Shown here: positions 7,671-16,803 of the stretch, piece by piece
Position numbering within the stretch: the first letter of the stretch is position 1
Layout of the letters: every line of letters starts with the position of its first letter
The notes under the pieces: generated by a model
Told to the model about the DNA's origin: nothing
Database searches by the model: none
Seen by the model: only the letters and a program-made list of their open reading frames with translations
Translations under genes and position numbers: made by a program
Assembly: GCA_016201205.1 (NCBI GenBank)
Contig: JACQDF010000004.1
Coordinates: 1 to 55,944, forward strand
Reading direction: 5' to 3'
Origin: Acidobacteriota bacterium
GTDB lineage: Bacteria > Acidobacteriota > Terriglobia > Bryobacterales > Bryobacteraceae
DNA length: 55,944 nt

Positions 7671-9581
7671 CTAACGCAGCCTTCCTTCCCACCGCAGGCC
7701 GAGCCGCCACAGCCGCGGCGCCCCGATGTTCGGCGTTGGGCTGTAGCCGACCAGGAAGGTACGATCGAGCAGATTCTCGAAGGCCGCCAGCGCGGAGACT
7801 CCGCGGCCCAATCGCTGGCGGAGGCTCAGGTGCAGCACGGCGTAACCGGGAAGCAGGAACTGGTTGCGATCATCTTCAAACTGGGCGTCGAAGGTGCGCA
7901 AACCGAAGGTAGCCAGCGTGCCTCCGCGCACATAGGCGACCTGCGCGGAGCCCTGGTGGCGCGGAATCTGCGGAAGCCTTTCGCCGGTGATGAAGCGCGA
8001 ATCGGCGAACAGGTAACTGGCCTCGCCCTGCAAGGAACGCCAGCGCTGGCGAAAGTCCACTTCGGCGCCGCGGCCGAGCGCGGCGGCTGCGTTGCGCCGC
8101 TGGCGCACAATCAGCGCCGGCGTGCTGGAAAGCGTCACATTGGTGATGAGATTGGAAAGCGAGTTGCGGTACAGCGTGAAGCCGAGACGCCGGCTCTCGC
8201 CGATCAGATCGAGGCCTGCTTCGACGCCGGTCAGCGATTCGGGAATCAGATTCGCATTGGCCTGGGTGACGGCGTTGCCCGCGCGGAACTCGCGGTACAG
8301 CTCGTTGAGCGTAGGGGCGCGGAAACTGCGGTAGGCGGAGGCGCGCAGCCGAACCATGCCGCGGGACACGGTGGCGCCGCCGCTGGGACTCCAGAAATGG
8401 CTGCCTTGTCCGGTGAAGTGATGGCGCAGGCCGCCAAACAGGCGCACCGGGCCCGCGGAAGCATCTACCTGGCTGAAGGCGCCCTGCTGGAGCTGATCGC
8501 CGCCGCCGATCCGTTTGCCGCTTGGCACAAGGGAATCAATGGAAAAACCCTCGACCCGGACGGCGTCGGCGCCGGCCACGAGATTGGCGTGGTTGAAGCC
8601 GCGGCGGTAGAGAAACGCCCCTCCGGCCGTGGCTTCCGACGGAACGCTCTGGCGGTAGCTGATTCGCTCGGAATTGCGATCGGCGGCAATGGTCGAGAAC
8701 GACTGCCGGTATTCCTCGCGCGTGTGGTACCCAAGCAAAGAAATGTTATGGACTGTGCCCGTGGTGTAGTGCGCCGAAACAGTGCCCAGGCTGGTCGAGT
8801 TGCGTTGCAGGGTGGTGCCGTTGTCGCGCTGCTCCACCAGCAGATCGCCTTTCAGGAACAATCGGTGGCGGTCGCCGGAATAATCGAGGCGCAATTCAGG
8901 GGCAACGAAGTCGACGCCGGCCTGCGTGTCAGCCCTGCCCCGTATGTTCGAGGGCACGATGAAGTATCCGCCGGTGGTGTAGCCGCGGAACCGGGAGGAA
9001 AGTGAGTAGCGGCCGAAAGGCTGGACAAAGCCGCCACCCGCCATATGCTGAGTGCGGTTGCCGCCTTCATAATCCAGGTACACGCGGGAACGGTCATGAG
9101 CGGGCGAGAACAGGCCGATGGCGCCGCCCATGGCGCGGTCCCCGAAAACGCTCGTGTTGGCGCCGCGGAGAACTTCAACATGCTCGATCTCATTGGGAGA
9201 AAAACGCGTCCAGTAGACCCAGCCCCCGAACGGGTCGTTGACGGGGATGCCGTCCCACAAGACCAGTGTGCGGCTGGCGCCGGTGGAGCCAATGCCCCGC
9301 AGCGAAACACCCTGCGTGGTGGGGTTGGCCACCAGACTCGAAGTGCGGCGAAACAGGGAGAAACCAGGCACCATGCGCAGGCGGTCATCGAGGTTGACAC
9401 CGGGCACCTTGGCCAGCTCGGGCGAACCGAGAACCGAGATGCTCGCCGGTGTTTCATTCCGCAGCTCACCGATGACGGTGACGGAGGTGCGCACCGGCTC
9501 GAGGTTTGGAATTTCCCCAGGGGCGCTCTGAGCCGCCAGCAGCGGAGGAAAAAGCATCCACGCCGAGAAAACGAGCCGCAT
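7671..9581 (-). CDS. TonB-dependent outer-membrane receptor
   Basis: An outer-membrane beta-barrel that imports a large substrate using energy passed through TonB. The 636-residue product has a signal peptide (MRLVFSAWMLFPPLLAAQ), then a plug domain with NLDDRLRMVPGFSLFRR, a GVSLRGIG signature and VEVLRGANTSVFGDRAMGGA, and a barrel ending in LWRLGLRWEGRLR. It lacks the N-terminal carboxypeptidase-like repeat common in the large Oar-like receptors of Acidobacteriota, so it resembles a classical siderophore or vitamin receptor. ATG 9581 gives the signal peptide; the frame is open up to 9647. The first 116 nt overlap the 3' end of the DUF58 gene. Substrate not predictable from the sequence. Confidence 0.92.
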   Translation of the reverse strand: MRLVFSAWMLFPPLLAAQSAPGEIPNLEPVRTSVTVIGELRNETPASISVLGSPELAKVPGVNLDDRLRMVPGFSLFRRTSSLVANPTTQGVSLRGIGSTGASRTLVLWDGIPVNDPFGGWVYWTRFSPNEIEHVEVLRGANTSVFGDRAMGGAIGLFSPAHDRSRVYLDYEGGNRTQHMAGGGFVQPFGRYSLSSRFRGYTTGGYFIVPSNIRGRADTQAGVDFVAPELRLDYSGDRHRLFLKGDLLVEQRDNGTTLQRNSTSLGTVSAHYTTGTVHNISLLGYHTREEYRQSFSTIAADRNSERISYRQSVPSEATAGGAFLYRRGFNHANLVAGADAVRVEGFSIDSLVPSGKRIGGGDQLQQGAFSQVDASAGPVRLFGGLRHHFTGQGSHFWSPSGGATVSRGMVRLRASAYRSFRAPTLNELYREFRAGNAVTQANANLIPESLTGVEAGLDLIGESRRLGFTLYRNSLSNLITNVTLSSTPALIVRQRRNAAAALGRGAEVDFRQRWRSLQGEASYLFADSRFITGERLPQIPRHQGSAQVAYVRGGTLATFGLRTFDAQFEDDRNQFLLPGYAVLHLSLRQRLGRGVSALAAFENLLDRTFLVGYSPTPNIGAPRLWRLGLRWEGRLR

Positions 9582-10623
9582 GCCAGCCCGTTTGCTCGAA
9601 GGGGGCCGCCGACAGGCTGAGCACAATCTGGAAACTGTTCTCCTCATAGGGCCAGACTGGCGCCCGGGCGCCGAGCGGTGACGCCTGTGCCAGAAACTTC
9701 AGGATAGTATAGATGTCCCCCTCTTCCGGAAGGCGGACATCGAAATTTTGGGTGGCAAAGCGCAGCCGGCCCTGGCGAGCGGCCAGCCGCCAGCAGAAAA
9801 ACGCGCAGCAGTCGATGGCCTGCTCGAGCCAGGCTTCCTTTCCAATCGGCACATTCAGGTCGAGGAATACTTCCACCAGTTGATCTTCCTCGCGAGCGAA
9901 TTCGCGCACTTGCAGCTCGCCGATGTGGGCGGTGGCTTTCCAATCGACGTGGCGGGCGCTTTCGGCCGGCTCATAGGGGCGGATGCGATAGAAGTCATGA
10001 CCTCGCCCGCGAAAGTGGGCTTCCATGTCTCCTTCGAGGGAAAACAGCAGATCCTCGAAGCCGGGCTGCGGATCGATGGAAGGGTACACGAGCACCTCGC
10101 GATGGAGCCGCACCTGCAAACGTCGCTCGGTGAAGCCGAAAGGAAAGCGAGTGGTGAACTGATAGTGACTGTCGCCAAAAATGCCGCGCCTCGGGAAGTA
10201 GACCTGGGTGAGCGCCTCCAGCGTGGCGCTCCCGGGGATGATCGGAAAATAGAGCTGCATGCGCGCCTCTTCGGCTTCCGTCGAGGCGAGGTGCAAAGAG
10301 AAGGACGGCATCCAGGACTTCGCGTTCCGGAGCTGGATGCGGGCCGGCAGCTCGCGCCTCGCAAACACGTTCTCCGGCAGCAGCAGCTTGACTTCGAGGC
10401 CGGCCAGGCCCAGGCGGCTCACCAGCCCTGAAATCAGCATCGTAGCCAGCAATGCGGCCAGCAGCAGAAACAGCAGGTTATTCGCCGAAGCAAACGCCGC
10501 CAGGCCGATAAACACAATGAGCACCGTGAACGCCAGCCCGCTCCAGGTGATGTGGTGCCGTACGCTGGGCCTCCAGCCGAGCGCTGCTCGCCAGGCGCGG
10601 CGCAACCAGCCTCCAGAATTCAT
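9466..10623 (-). CDS. DUF58 domain-containing protein
   Basis: 385 residues from ATG 10623. Two hydrophobic segments (about residues 22-66, including GLAFTVLIVFIGLAAFASA) anchor it in the membrane. The DUF58 signature appears as RIRPYEPAESARHVDWKA followed by GELQVREFAREED. DUF58 proteins usually sit with MoxR-type AAA ATPases and VWA-domain proteins; neither is seen here. The last 35 or so residues, after FQIVLSLSAAPFEQ, look like run-on sequence and overlap the signal-peptide region of the downstream receptor, so the ancestral stop may have been lost. The product probably acts in the cell envelope; the molecular role is unknown. Confidence 0.88.
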   Translation of the reverse strand: MNSGGWLRRAWRAALGWRPSVRHHITWSGLAFTVLIVFIGLAAFASANNLLFLLLAALLATMLISGLVSRLGLAGLEVKLLLPENVFARRELPARIQLRNAKSWMPSFSLHLASTEAEEARMQLYFPIIPGSATLEALTQVYFPRRGIFGDSHYQFTTRFPFGFTERRLQVRLHREVLVYPSIDPQPGFEDLLFSLEGDMEAHFRGRGHDFYRIRPYEPAESARHVDWKATAHIGELQVREFAREEDQLVEVFLDLNVPIGKEAWLEQAIDCCAFFCWRLAARQGRLRFATQNFDVRLPEEGDIYTILKFLAQASPLGARAPVWPYEENSFQIVLSLSAAPFEQTGWHAARFLGVDAFSSAAGGSERPWGNSKPRAGAHLRHRHR

Positions 10624-10674
10624 TCTGCGCTCATCGTGACACACCTGGCCGGCGATGGTAAAGTCGGAGGAATT

Positions 10675-11961
10675 GTGAGCGCGCAAGACACTGGAGCTGG
10701 ATTAGTCCGAGGCATCCGGCGATGGGATGCCGTGGCCCTGATGATCAACTGCATCGTCGGGGCGGGCATCCTGGGGCTGCCATCGCAGGTCTATGCGTTG
10801 ACCGGCCCATACAGCCTGCTGGCGTTCCTGTGTTGCGCCGTGGTGGTCACGCTGATTGCGTTTTGCTTTGCCGAGGTGGCCAGCCGGTTTACCGAGACAG
10901 GCGGCGCGTACCTGTACGCACGCGAGACATTCGGCCCGGTGACTGCTTTCGAAGTCGGCTGGCTGACCTGGATCGCCAGGCTGAGCTCCTTTGCAGCCAT
11001 CTCGAACGTGCTGGTGAGTTATGCCAGCTTCTATTGGCCCCCGGCCGATTCCGGGCTGTGGCGAGCGCTGCTGATTGCCGGCCCGACTGTAGCGCTCACC
11101 AGCATCAATCTCGCCGGCATCAGGGAAACGACAACAGTGAACAACCTGCTGACGGCGGGAAAGCTGATCCCGCTGTTCCTTTTTGCCGCCGCCGGCCTGT
11201 TCTTTATTGACCTCGAAAACTACCGGCCGGCGGCGCCTTTGAACGCCAGCGCTTTCTCGCTGGCGGTCTCCCAGTTGGTCTTTGCATATACAGGGTTCGA
11301 TCTGGCCGTGATCACGGCCGGCGAGATGCGCGACCCGAGGCGGAATCTGCCGTTCGCCATCGTGGTCGCGATCGCTGTGGTTGCGCTGCTCTACATCTTG
11401 ATCCAGACGGTCTGCATCGGAACGCTGCCCCAGTTGGAGGCTTCCCAGAAACCGCTGGTGGATGCCAGCAGCCGTTTTCTCGGCCCAGCCGGCGTTTCGG
11501 TGATCTCAGCCGGCGCCATCCTGTCGGGCCTGGGAACGATGAACGCGATTCTGCTGGCTGGATCCCGGGTGCTGTTCGCGATGGGGGAACGCAACGAGCT
11601 TCCGCGATTCCTATCGATCACCCATCCGAAATTTCGCACTCCGCATGTGTCCATTCTGATCACGGCGGGAGTCGCATTGACAATGAGTGTCTCGGGGACG
11701 TTCACCTACATGCTGACGATCGGCGTCATTGCCAAGCTGATCGCATTCATGGCCACCTGCGGTTCCTTGCTGGTGTTGCGAGCCAGGAACACCTTGCCGG
11801 CATCCTTTATCCTTCCCGGCGGGCGATTTGTTGCCGTTCTTTCACTGGCGCTCTGTGTGTGGCTGCTTTTCCACAGCGGCTGGCCGGAGATCCGCGCGAT
11901 CGGGATTGCATGCGCTGTGGGCTTCCTGATCCATGCCGTTTCCAGGCAAGCTGTGCGCTGA
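10675..11961 (+). CDS. APC-superfamily amino acid permease
   Basis: Membrane transporter for amino acids or related amines, 428 residues, with about 12 hydrophobic segments. The first has the family's helix-breaking glycine motif (MINCIVGAGILGLPSQVYA), and FAEVASRFTETGGAYLYARE is the conserved segment after helix 2 of this superfamily. GTG 10675 is chosen because CGGAGG lies 4 nt upstream and the product then begins just ahead of helix 1. The frame is open further upstream, but only over the oppositely oriented DUF58 gene. It is divergent from DUF58 and convergent with the cytochrome gene. Substrate unknown. Confidence 0.92.
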   Translation: MSAQDTGAGLVRGIRRWDAVALMINCIVGAGILGLPSQVYALTGPYSLLAFLCCAVVVTLIAFCFAEVASRFTETGGAYLYARETFGPVTAFEVGWLTWIARLSSFAAISNVLVSYASFYWPPADSGLWRALLIAGPTVALTSINLAGIRETTTVNNLLTAGKLIPLFLFAAAGLFFIDLENYRPAAPLNASAFSLAVSQLVFAYTGFDLAVITAGEMRDPRRNLPFAIVVAIAVVALLYILIQTVCIGTLPQLEASQKPLVDASSRFLGPAGVSVISAGAILSGLGTMNAILLAGSRVLFAMGERNELPRFLSITHPKFRTPHVSILITAGVALTMSVSGTFTYMLTIGVIAKLIAFMATCGSLLVLRARNTLPASFILPGGRFVAVLSLALCVWLLFHSGWPEIRAIGIACAVGFLIHAVSRQAVR

Positions 11962-11975
11962 TATGCGTTACATGC

Positions 11976-13382
11976 TCATGGCTTTCCAGGGGGCGCCAGG
12001 AATTCCGACGGCGACAGAGCCCTGCGCGTGAACCGCGCCAGGTGAACGGCGCCTTTGAAGTAGTAAACCCGATTGATCCGCACTCCGACCGAGGAGTGGC
12101 CCTGCCCATGAGGAGCAAGGTGCAGTTGCGCAGCGCCTTCCTGAACACCGTCGACATAGTTCCTGAGTTCCTTGCCGTCATAGACGGTGGCCACATGGCG
12201 CCAGTCGCCGAGAGGATGCAATGCCTTCCGGTTCATCAGCGCCCTGCTCGCGGTTCCCGATTGGTTGAAGCTGTCGAGGAACCACTGATCGCCCACGACA
12301 CGGATTTCAAAGAGCATGCGGTTGTCCGTGTCCGCGCCGGTCCTGGGATCCTGCTCGCTCAGATGAAACCACCGCTGCTCGGTTTGGCCTCCGTCCGGCC
12401 GGAAGATGACTTCCCAGGTGAACGTCGTGGCGCCCGCCAAAGGGTGGTTGTCGATAAACAGCGCATCCTTCACGCCATCAAATTCAACCGCTTTGCCGAA
12501 TGGCGAGTCGATGACTCTGGGCTGGCCCAGGACCGTCGTCCTGTGGCCGCCGATGTTCTCGATCCGGTCGAACAGCCACACTGTGGCTTCAGCCTTTGGC
12601 CGCAAGGAATCGAGATATGCGATCAGGTTTTCCAGATCGGCCTTGGAAAGCGAAGTGTAGGCCGGCATCAGCGACGTTCCGGACAGCTTGATGTCTTTGA
12701 GCTCGCTCTTCAAGAACGATCGCAGATTCCCGCTCATGTCGCGCAGGTGAAGCGCGTATTCGTCTTCGTTGAGATGAATCCCGCTGATGCTCTTGCCCGC
12801 AACGGTGGTTGCCGCCACCGGGCGATAGTCGAGCGGGACATCCGCGCTCGGAGTCACGATGGATTCGCGCAGGTGCCGCGGCGCTCGCTTCGCTCCGATG
12901 TCCGTCAGGTCTGGTCCGAGGAAGCCGCCTTGCCCGGCGACGCTGTGGCACTGGGCGCAGCCGTTCTTCTGATAGACGATGGCGCCGGCAGTGGCGTCGC
13001 CTGTGATGGGATCCTGCGCCCCTTGCCGGCCCAATTGTTTCACGTAGGCCGTCATCCGCCACACCTCGGCGTCGGAAACACCGAACGCGCCTGGCATCTC
13101 CGTGTTGGGGATGCCGCCGCGGATGATCAGGAACAAGTCGCGGTCGGAGCTGCCGTGGCGAAACCGGCCGCTGTTTAAGACGGCGCCGCGACCCCCCTCG
13201 CCGCTCTGGCCATGACAGTGGCCGCACCGGCCCATGTACAGCTTGCGCCCGGCTTCCACGTCCTGGGCGGAGGTGGAGGGGTTTGTCTCCGGGAGATTCG
13301 CCGGGATGGGCCGGGGCTGCCTTCCCTGTCTTTGAGCCGGCAACATCAGCACGCAGCAGGAAAGGAGGAGAATCGCGCGCAT
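11976..13382 (-). CDS. Two-haem c-type cytochrome with C-terminal LamG-like domain
   Basis: An exported electron carrier, 468 residues. The signal peptide is MRAILLLSCCVLMLPAQ; Cys9 could be a lipoprotein site but the lipobox is weak. Two CxxCH haem motifs are present: CGHCH at residues 53-57 and CAQCH at 142-146. The second lies in a domain like those attached to planctomycete and acidobacterial dehydrogenases. Residues about 290-468 read as a concanavalin/LamG sandwich (VEFDGVKDALFID, TWEVIFRPDGG). The gene starts 3 nt after the PQQ dehydrogenase stop on the same strand, so it is very probably the electron acceptor of that enzyme. The LamG part may bind a polysaccharide or another protein. 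Confidence 0.9.
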   Translation of the reverse strand: MRAILLLSCCVLMLPAQRQGRQPRPIPANLPETNPSTSAQDVEAGRKLYMGRCGHCHGQSGEGGRGAVLNSGRFRHGSSDRDLFLIIRGGIPNTEMPGAFGVSDAEVWRMTAYVKQLGRQGAQDPITGDATAGAIVYQKNGCAQCHSVAGQGGFLGPDLTDIGAKRAPRHLRESIVTPSADVPLDYRPVAATTVAGKSISGIHLNEDEYALHLRDMSGNLRSFLKSELKDIKLSGTSLMPAYTSLSKADLENLIAYLDSLRPKAEATVWLFDRIENIGGHRTTVLGQPRVIDSPFGKAVEFDGVKDALFIDNHPLAGATTFTWEVIFRPDGGQTEQRWFHLSEQDPRTGADTDNRMLFEIRVVGDQWFLDSFNQSGTASRALMNRKALHPLGDWRHVATVYDGKELRNYVDGVQEGAAQLHLAPHGQGHSSVGVRINRVYYFKGAVHLARFTRRALSPSEFLAPPGKP

Positions 13383-13385
13383 AAC

Positions 13386-14999
13386 TCAATCGAGTCCGAA
13401 CGCGATCAGCACGTCGCCGATCGGGATGGTGATCAACTGCCGTCCCCGGCTCAGAAAGGTAATCGGACTGGCATAGACGCGATCACCTCCATTGAAATGC
13501 CAAAGCTCCTTCCCGGTGCGTGCGTCCAGGGCGTAGAAATTCCCGCTTGGCGTGGCCGAGAACACCAGGTTCCCCGCCGTGGACAGAACGCCGGCCCACG
13601 GCGGCGTCAGGATACGGTGCTCCCACTGGATTTCTCCGGTTTCCGGAGTCATGGCGATCAGCTTGCCCCAGCTCTCTTCGGGCCGGAACCGCACGCCTCC
13701 TCCGCCGCCACCGCCGAAAAAGGACTCGAACGGCTGGAATTCGGGAGCGTCTGTCTTGAAGTACCGGCGGCGCTCCTCGCGTGCGTTGAAATACAGCAGC
13801 CTGGCGCCGGGATTGTAACTGGGCGACATCCAGTTGTTGGCGCCGTCCACGCCGGGCCAGATCTGATCGTTGCCTTCCAGCGTCGGCTCCTGGCCCGGAT
13901 TCAAAACGGGGCGGCCTTTGCTGTCGATCTCTTTCGCCCACGTCTGCTTCACGAAAGTCCTGGCCAGAAGGAATTCGCCGGTCTGGCGGTCCAGCACATA
14001 ATGGAAACCGTTGCGGCTGGGCACGACAACCAGCTTGCGGAGGCGTCCCCCCAGCGTCGCATCCAGCAGAACCGGAACCTGAGTGGCGTCCCAATCGCGT
14101 GTATCATGCGGGGTGAACTGGAAATACCACTTCAGTTTGCCGGTATCGAGATCGAGGGCAACCAGCGAACAGGTGTACAAGTTGTCACCGGGGCGCACGT
14201 CGCCGTTGTAATCGGGACCGGGATTGCCCGTGCCCCAATAGACCAGGTTCAATTCCGGATCGTAGGAGCCCGTCACCCAGGTGGATCCGCCGCCGTGCCG
14301 CCAGGAATCGCCTCCCCAGGTCTCCGAGCCCGGTTCTCCAGGCGCCGGTACAGTCCAGAAGCGCCAGGCGCGCTCGCCCGTTTTCGCATCGTACGCATCG
14401 AGGAAGCCGCGTATGCCTGCTTCGGCGCCGGCGATGCCGATGATCACCTTGTCTTTGATCGCCAGCGGCGCGGCCGTGGCCGAATAGTTCAGAGCTGGAT
14501 CCGCGATGTCCTTCTTCCAGAGAACACGGCCGGAGCGGGCGTCGAGCGCGATCAGTTTTGCGTCGAGTGTGGTCAGGAAGAGCGTATTGCCGAGGATGGC
14601 CAGGCCGCGGTTGACTTCGCCGCAGCAGACGTAGACCCTCGTAGACAGCCTGTATTCGAACGTCCACAGCGCGCGTCCTGTTTCCGCGTCCAGAGCGATC
14701 ACATCGCTGGGCGGCCGTGTGACGTACATGACTCCATCCACCACGATCGGCGTGGTCTCGACCTTGGGGCGGTGCATCTGGTGAATCCACTTTGCCTTCA
14801 GCCGGTGGACGTTGTCGGCTGTGATCTGGCTCAAGCGGCTGTAATGATGGCTGCGATAGTCCCCGCCGTACATCAGCCAGTTGCCCGGTTCCTGCGGCGC
14901 TCGAAGCAGCCTTTCGTAAGGGACCGGCAGGCCAGCGGGGGACTGCCCCATAGCGGCGAGTGCGAGCGCCGCGGTCATGAGCAGATTTCTTGCGAACAT
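13386..14999 (-). CDS. PQQ-dependent (quinoprotein) dehydrogenase
   Basis: A periplasmic alcohol- or sugar-type dehydrogenase with pyrroloquinoline quinone as cofactor, 537 residues. After a signal peptide (MFARNLLMTAALALAAMG) it has the propeller W-motifs (ALDARTGKELWHF, ALDLDTGKLKWYF), the adjacent cysteine pair VYVCCGEVNRG that forms the vicinal disulfide above PQQ in this class, WGGDSWRHGGGSTW, and HDTRDWDAT near the active site. ATG 14999 gives the signal peptide; the open frame further upstream runs through repeat C and is not coding. It is 3 nt upstream of the cytochrome c gene, its likely acceptor. It lacks its own cytochrome domain. Substrate and metal are not settled by the sequence. 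Confidence 0.93.
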   Translation of the reverse strand: MFARNLLMTAALALAAMGQSPAGLPVPYERLLRAPQEPGNWLMYGGDYRSHHYSRLSQITADNVHRLKAKWIHQMHRPKVETTPIVVDGVMYVTRPPSDVIALDAETGRALWTFEYRLSTRVYVCCGEVNRGLAILGNTLFLTTLDAKLIALDARSGRVLWKKDIADPALNYSATAAPLAIKDKVIIGIAGAEAGIRGFLDAYDAKTGERAWRFWTVPAPGEPGSETWGGDSWRHGGGSTWVTGSYDPELNLVYWGTGNPGPDYNGDVRPGDNLYTCSLVALDLDTGKLKWYFQFTPHDTRDWDATQVPVLLDATLGGRLRKLVVVPSRNGFHYVLDRQTGEFLLARTFVKQTWAKEIDSKGRPVLNPGQEPTLEGNDQIWPGVDGANNWMSPSYNPGARLLYFNAREERRRYFKTDAPEFQPFESFFGGGGGGGVRFRPEESWGKLIAMTPETGEIQWEHRILTPPWAGVLSTAGNLVFSATPSGNFYALDARTGKELWHFNGGDRVYASPITFLSRGRQLITIPIGDVLIAFGLD

Positions 15000-15040
15000 T
15001 TTCGGCTCCAGGCAGTCAGCATTGTATATGATCCGCCACG

Positions 15041-15129
15041 GTGGGGTCAGGCTTTCAGCCTGCGGCGGGCCTTCAGGCCCGCCCCGCGCCGGCCGGAAGG
15101 CCGGCGGCAGCCATGAATGGCCGCCCCAC
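15041..15129. repeat. Repeat family C: three perfect hairpins within an outer stem
   Basis: Between GTGGGG (15041-15046) and its complement CCCCAC (15124-15129) lie three consecutive perfect hairpins: 15048-15062 (CAGGC-TTTCA-GCCTG), 15064-15083 (GGCGGGCC-TTCA-GGCCCGCC) and 15087-15106 (CGCCGGCC-GGAA-GGCCGGCG, a GNRA-type loop). The whole folds like a cloverleaf on either strand. It sits in the 134-nt gap between the MFS and PQQ dehydrogenase genes, both on the minus strand. It could be a mobile palindromic element, a transcript stabiliser or a terminator; no U-tract follows. Confidence 0.6.
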
Positions 15130-15133
15130 ACGG

Positions 15134-16306
15134 TCAAGCCACGGAACGGGAGGGCTCAAGCGTCGACGGAATCCAGAACCACAATGCACCAGCGATGACG
15201 GCCAGGAAGGCGGAGATGAGCAGCGCGGCCTCCCAGCCCATGAGACGGGCGACGATGGGAGTCAGCGCGGGAGAAATGAGTCCTCCGAGATTGCTGCCCA
15301 TGTTCATGGCGCCGCCGGCGGCGCCACTGCGTGGTCCGGAGATGGACGTCATGGCGGCCCAGAAGGGCCCCTCGACGCTCAACACAAGCCCTGTCGCCAA
15401 AGCAAGGCATGCCGCCGCAAGCCACGCATTCGCGGCATGGGCGCCCGCGGCGATCAGCACGCCGGATCCGACCAGTCCGGCCACGGGAACGGCCTTCCGC
15501 CGCGCGCCCAAGCGGTCAAAAGCCCAGCCGCCCAGCGGGATCGAGACGATGGAAAGCAGCCACGGCAGGCTTCCCATCAGCGCGCCGCGCAGCAGGTCGA
15601 AATGCCGCACTTCCACCAGGTACAGATAAAACCAGAACACGAAGATGTAGCCGACGTATCCTTGCAGCGTGTAGCTGAGCGTCAGCAAGGCGAATGCACG
15701 TGTCCGCGGCGCGCCGTTGCCGCGCGCCTCAGCCACGGCGGGAGCCGTCTCGGGCGGCGTCCGCACAGCCATCCAAGTCAGGCCCGCGAGCACGGCGGGA
15801 ATCGCCGTGACAACAAGCGCCGCACGCCACCCCGATCTCACCATCACGAAAGAAACCAGCGGAGGAGCGATGGCCGAGCCCAGCCCGATGGCGGCAATCA
15901 CGGCGCCGTTGGCCCGGCCGCGCTCTTGCGGCCCCGTCCAGGCCGCAATCGCACGCGCCGCACCGGGAAACATTGGAGCCTCTGCCACTCCGAGCAGAAA
16001 CCGCGAGGCTAGCAGCAACGGCATCGCGGCGCCGGCGCCCGCGGCCAGCACGGTCGCCGCGGCCCAGACGAGCGATGCCCAGGCCAGTACGCGGCGCGCG
16101 CCGAAACGGTCGGCCAGCATCCCACCCGGGATCTGACAGAGTGCATAGCCCAGCAGAAAGGCGCTGAACACGCGGCCCATGGCCTCCTGCGACAGGCCCA
16201 ATTCGCGCATCATCATCGCGCCCGCGACGGTGATGTTCACACGGCACAGATAGGCAGCCGTCGCCGTCGCCGACAGCAGCCCCACGAGGGCCCAAGTCCG
16301 CTTCAC
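15134..16306 (-). CDS. MFS transporter, ACS-like
   Basis: A 390-residue transporter with about 12 membrane segments. LADRFGARRVLAW between helices 2 and 3 matches the MFS loop motif, and LRGALMGSLPWLLSIVSIPL with AFDRLGARR is the equivalent in the second half. The pattern resembles the anion:cation symporter group, which takes up organic acids such as hexuronates or glucarate. Its start codon overlaps the acetyltransferase stop by 4 nt (ATGA), so the two are translationally coupled. The PQQ dehydrogenase follows downstream after the family C hairpin element. Substrate not predictable. Confidence 0.9.
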   Translation of the reverse strand: MKRTWALVGLLSATATAAYLCRVNITVAGAMMMRELGLSQEAMGRVFSAFLLGYALCQIPGGMLADRFGARRVLAWASLVWAAATVLAAGAGAAMPLLLASRFLLGVAEAPMFPGAARAIAAWTGPQERGRANGAVIAAIGLGSAIAPPLVSFVMVRSGWRAALVVTAIPAVLAGLTWMAVRTPPETAPAVAEARGNGAPRTRAFALLTLSYTLQGYVGYIFVFWFYLYLVEVRHFDLLRGALMGSLPWLLSIVSIPLGGWAFDRLGARRKAVPVAGLVGSGVLIAAGAHAANAWLAAACLALATGLVLSVEGPFWAAMTSISGPRSGAAGGAMNMGSNLGGLISPALTPIVARLMGWEAALLISAFLAVIAGALWFWIPSTLEPSRSVA

Positions 16307-16761
16307 CGCCCTGCAAGCCTTTTGTGCATGAGGATCTCCGACGCCCCCTCGATCACATAGTCGATCAGCTCCCCTACCACCTGGTAGCCGCAGCGTTGAT
16401 ACAACAACCGCGCTCCGTCATTGAACGAAGAAACGCAGAGGAAGATGTGCCGCGCCTCGGGCCACCAGTTCTCCGCCCGTTCGAGCAAAAGGCGGCCGAT
16501 TCCTTGCCCTCGCGCATCCTCATCCACAGCGATAGCGGCAATGTACGGCGATCCGGCCACGCCACGCGGATGCAGGAGGACAAATCCAAGCGGCCGTCCC
16601 TCCCGCCGGGCGAGCAGCAGCGTATACTCCGGATGCTCCACGCGCGCCAGGCAATCCTCGTGTCCGCGGCCCAAGGTCCGCCACGGATCCGACGCGGCCA
16701 TCAGGCGCGCGCACCATTGCTGATCTTGGTCCCCGGCCGGCCCAATCGTTACGTTTCCCAC
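16303..16761 (-). CDS. GNAT family N-acetyltransferase
   Basis: 152 residues, cytoplasmic. The acetyl-CoA pyrophosphate-binding loop is VDEDARGQGIGRLLLERAE (Q/RxxGxG/A motif), preceded by the beta-4 strand YIAAIAVD and followed by LYQRCGYQVVGEL, the usual last motif. It transfers an acetyl group from acetyl-CoA to an amine; the target is unknown. The 4-nt overlap with the MFS gene downstream indicates coupled translation. No gene lies immediately upstream on this strand, so the transcript probably starts in 16762-16856, where a copy of repeat family B also lies. Confidence 0.9.
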   Translation of the reverse strand: MGNVTIGPAGDQDQQWCARLMAASDPWRTLGRGHEDCLARVEHPEYTLLLARREGRPLGFVLLHPRGVAGSPYIAAIAVDEDARGQGIGRLLLERAENWWPEARHIFLCVSSFNDGARLLYQRCGYQVVGELIDYVIEGASEILMHKRLAGR

Positions 16762-16803
16762 GGCGGACCATGCCCCACCAAATGGTCATTTTACATTCAA
16801 ACC

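Noticed and set aside
15041..15137. N-terminal extension of the PQQ dehydrogenase (frame open to 15137)
   Set aside because: The extension is encoded by repeat C; the signal peptide starts at ATG 14999.
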